This document shows positions 63,397 through 64,000 of a stretch of DNA of 64,000 bases, piece by piece. The DNA is from Aquimarina aggregata. GTDB lineage: Bacteria; Bacteroidota; Bacteroidia; Flavobacteriales; Flavobacteriaceae. The notes under the pieces were generated by a model. The model had not been told where the DNA came from, did no database searches, and saw nothing but the letters and a program-made list of their open reading frames with translations. Location: the NCBI RefSeq assembly GCF_001632745.1, contig NZ_LQRT01000035.1, forward strand, positions 434,001-498,000, written 5' to 3'. The position numbers and the translations under genes were made by a program. Numbering within the stretch: the stretch's first letter is position 1; the number at the start of each line of letters is the position of its first letter.

Positions 63397-64000
63397 TTAT
63401 TTTTTGTTTTTGTAAGCTACCAACATATCGATTAACGTAATCGAAGCGTCTTCCATATCATTTACAATTCTATCAATTTTTGCAACGATATAGTTGTAAA
63501 ATATTTGAAGGATAATTGCAACGATAAGTCCAAATACTGTAGTAAGAAGTGCTACTTTAATACCTCCTGCTACAAGTGAAGGTTGCATATCTCCTGCAGC
63601 TTCAATCTTATCAAATGCTTGAATCATACCTATTACCGTTCCCATGAAACCAAGCATTGGTGCAAGAGCGATAAATAAAGAAACCCATGATACATTTTTC
63701 TCTAACTGTCCCATTTGAACACCTCCATAAGCAACAACTGCCTTCTCTGCAGCATCTATGCTCTCGTCTGCTCTATCAAGACCTTGATAGTAAATTGATG
63801 CAACTGGTCCTTTTGTATTTCTACAAACTTCCTTAGCTGCTTCAACACCACCACTGTTAAGTGCATCTTCAACATTTTGTTGTAATTTCTTAGTGTTTGT
63901 TGTAGAAAGATTTAAAAAGATAATTCTTTCAATTGCAATCGCCAGACCTAGAATCAAACATAAAAGTACGATTCCCATAAATTCAGGTCCTCCTTCTATA
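63397..64000 (-). CDS. exbB: MotA/TolQ/ExbB proton channel, 5' end outside
   Basis: At least 193 residues of an ExbB/TolQ-type channel subunit: a first helix (GIVLLCLILGLAIAIERII), the paired central helices (WVSLFIALAPMLGFMGTVIGMIQAF) and IKVALLTTVFGLIVAIILQIFYNY. The frame stays open to the window edge with codons EGGPEF ahead of the first visible Met, typical of the linker before the first helix in relatives. So the true start lies beyond 64000. First gene known of the ExbB-ExbD operon. Confidence 0.93.
   Translation of the reverse strand, partial: IEGGPEFMGIVLLCLILGLAIAIERIIFLNLSTTNTKKLQQNVEDALNSGGVEAAKEVCRNTKGPVASIYYQGLDRADESIDAAEKAVVAYGGVQMGQLEKNVSWVSLFIALAPMLGFMGTVIGMIQAFDKIEAAGDMQPSLVAGGIKVALLTTVFGLIVAIILQIFYNYIVAKIDRIVNDMEDASITLIDMLVAYKNKK

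Noticed and set aside
1..64000. CRISPR arrays, insertion sequences, integrases, rRNA genes
   Set aside because: None seen: no regularly spaced repeats, no transposase- or integrase-like protein, no rRNA sequence.

Overview
The window is a chromosomal segment of a marine-type Flavobacteriaceae bacterium (Bacteroidota); the gene families look most like Aquimarina or a close relative. That placement is an inference from style, not a search. The evidence is the very A+T-rich sequence, promoters of the Bacteroidota type (TTTG, about 19 nt, TAnnTTTG), near-absence of Shine-Dalgarno sites, a type IX secretion sorting domain, a PorT-like protein, many lipoproteins with a Bacteroidota-style SC lipobox, and families largely confined to this phylum (DUF2723, DUF5916, DUF5686, DUF3857).

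Layout. 1-6.2 kb: the 5' part of a tRNA-Gln, a DUF2723 membrane protein, a polysaccharide deacetylase, a thioredoxin-like protein without active-site cysteines, and a membrane metallophosphoesterase. 6.2-17.4 kb: polA, then a minus-strand run with a KAP P-loop NTPase, two lipoproteins, a class-C beta-lactamase-like serine hydrolase and a DUF5916 outer-membrane protein. 17.6-22.3 kb: the translation/nucleotide block rplM-rpsI-rpsB-tsf-pyrH-frr. 22.4-32.1 kb: DUF5686 protein, RND/MMPL exporter, asnS and a DUF3857/transglutaminase membrane protein, with an overlooked 43-codon minus-strand gene and its terminator between the exporter and asnS.

32-57 kb looks accessory: a metzincin-like lipoprotein, an ankyrin gene with an unknown partner, a secreted GH5-CBM6 enzyme with a type IX signal, an XRE regulator, then an 11-kb block of membrane-stress type (YbjN/YjfI-like, PspA, YbjQ, a 41-aa membrane peptide, YqiJ-like, YqiK-like flotillin, small membrane proteins, DUF3592-like, and a 1646-aa AAA+ ATPase). 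A MarR-GNAT pair and a double CBM21 lipoprotein follow. After them comes a locus in which an exported protein plus a seven-helix membrane protein occurs twice in tandem, ending in a histidine kinase and a LuxR-type response regulator.

57.4-64 kb returns to conserved genes: rpoN, a PAP2-like membrane protein, a PorT-like protein, and an ExbB/ExbD-type operon whose exbD pair is duplicated. From memory, asnS and rpoN lie close together in many relatives, so the roughly 28 kb between them may be an insertion hotspot.

The strongest candidates for something undescribed are the duplicated exported-protein/seven-helix cassette feeding a two-component system, the PspA/flotillin/AAA+ block, and a recurring G-run/C-run dyad found in four intergenic or small-ORF positions.
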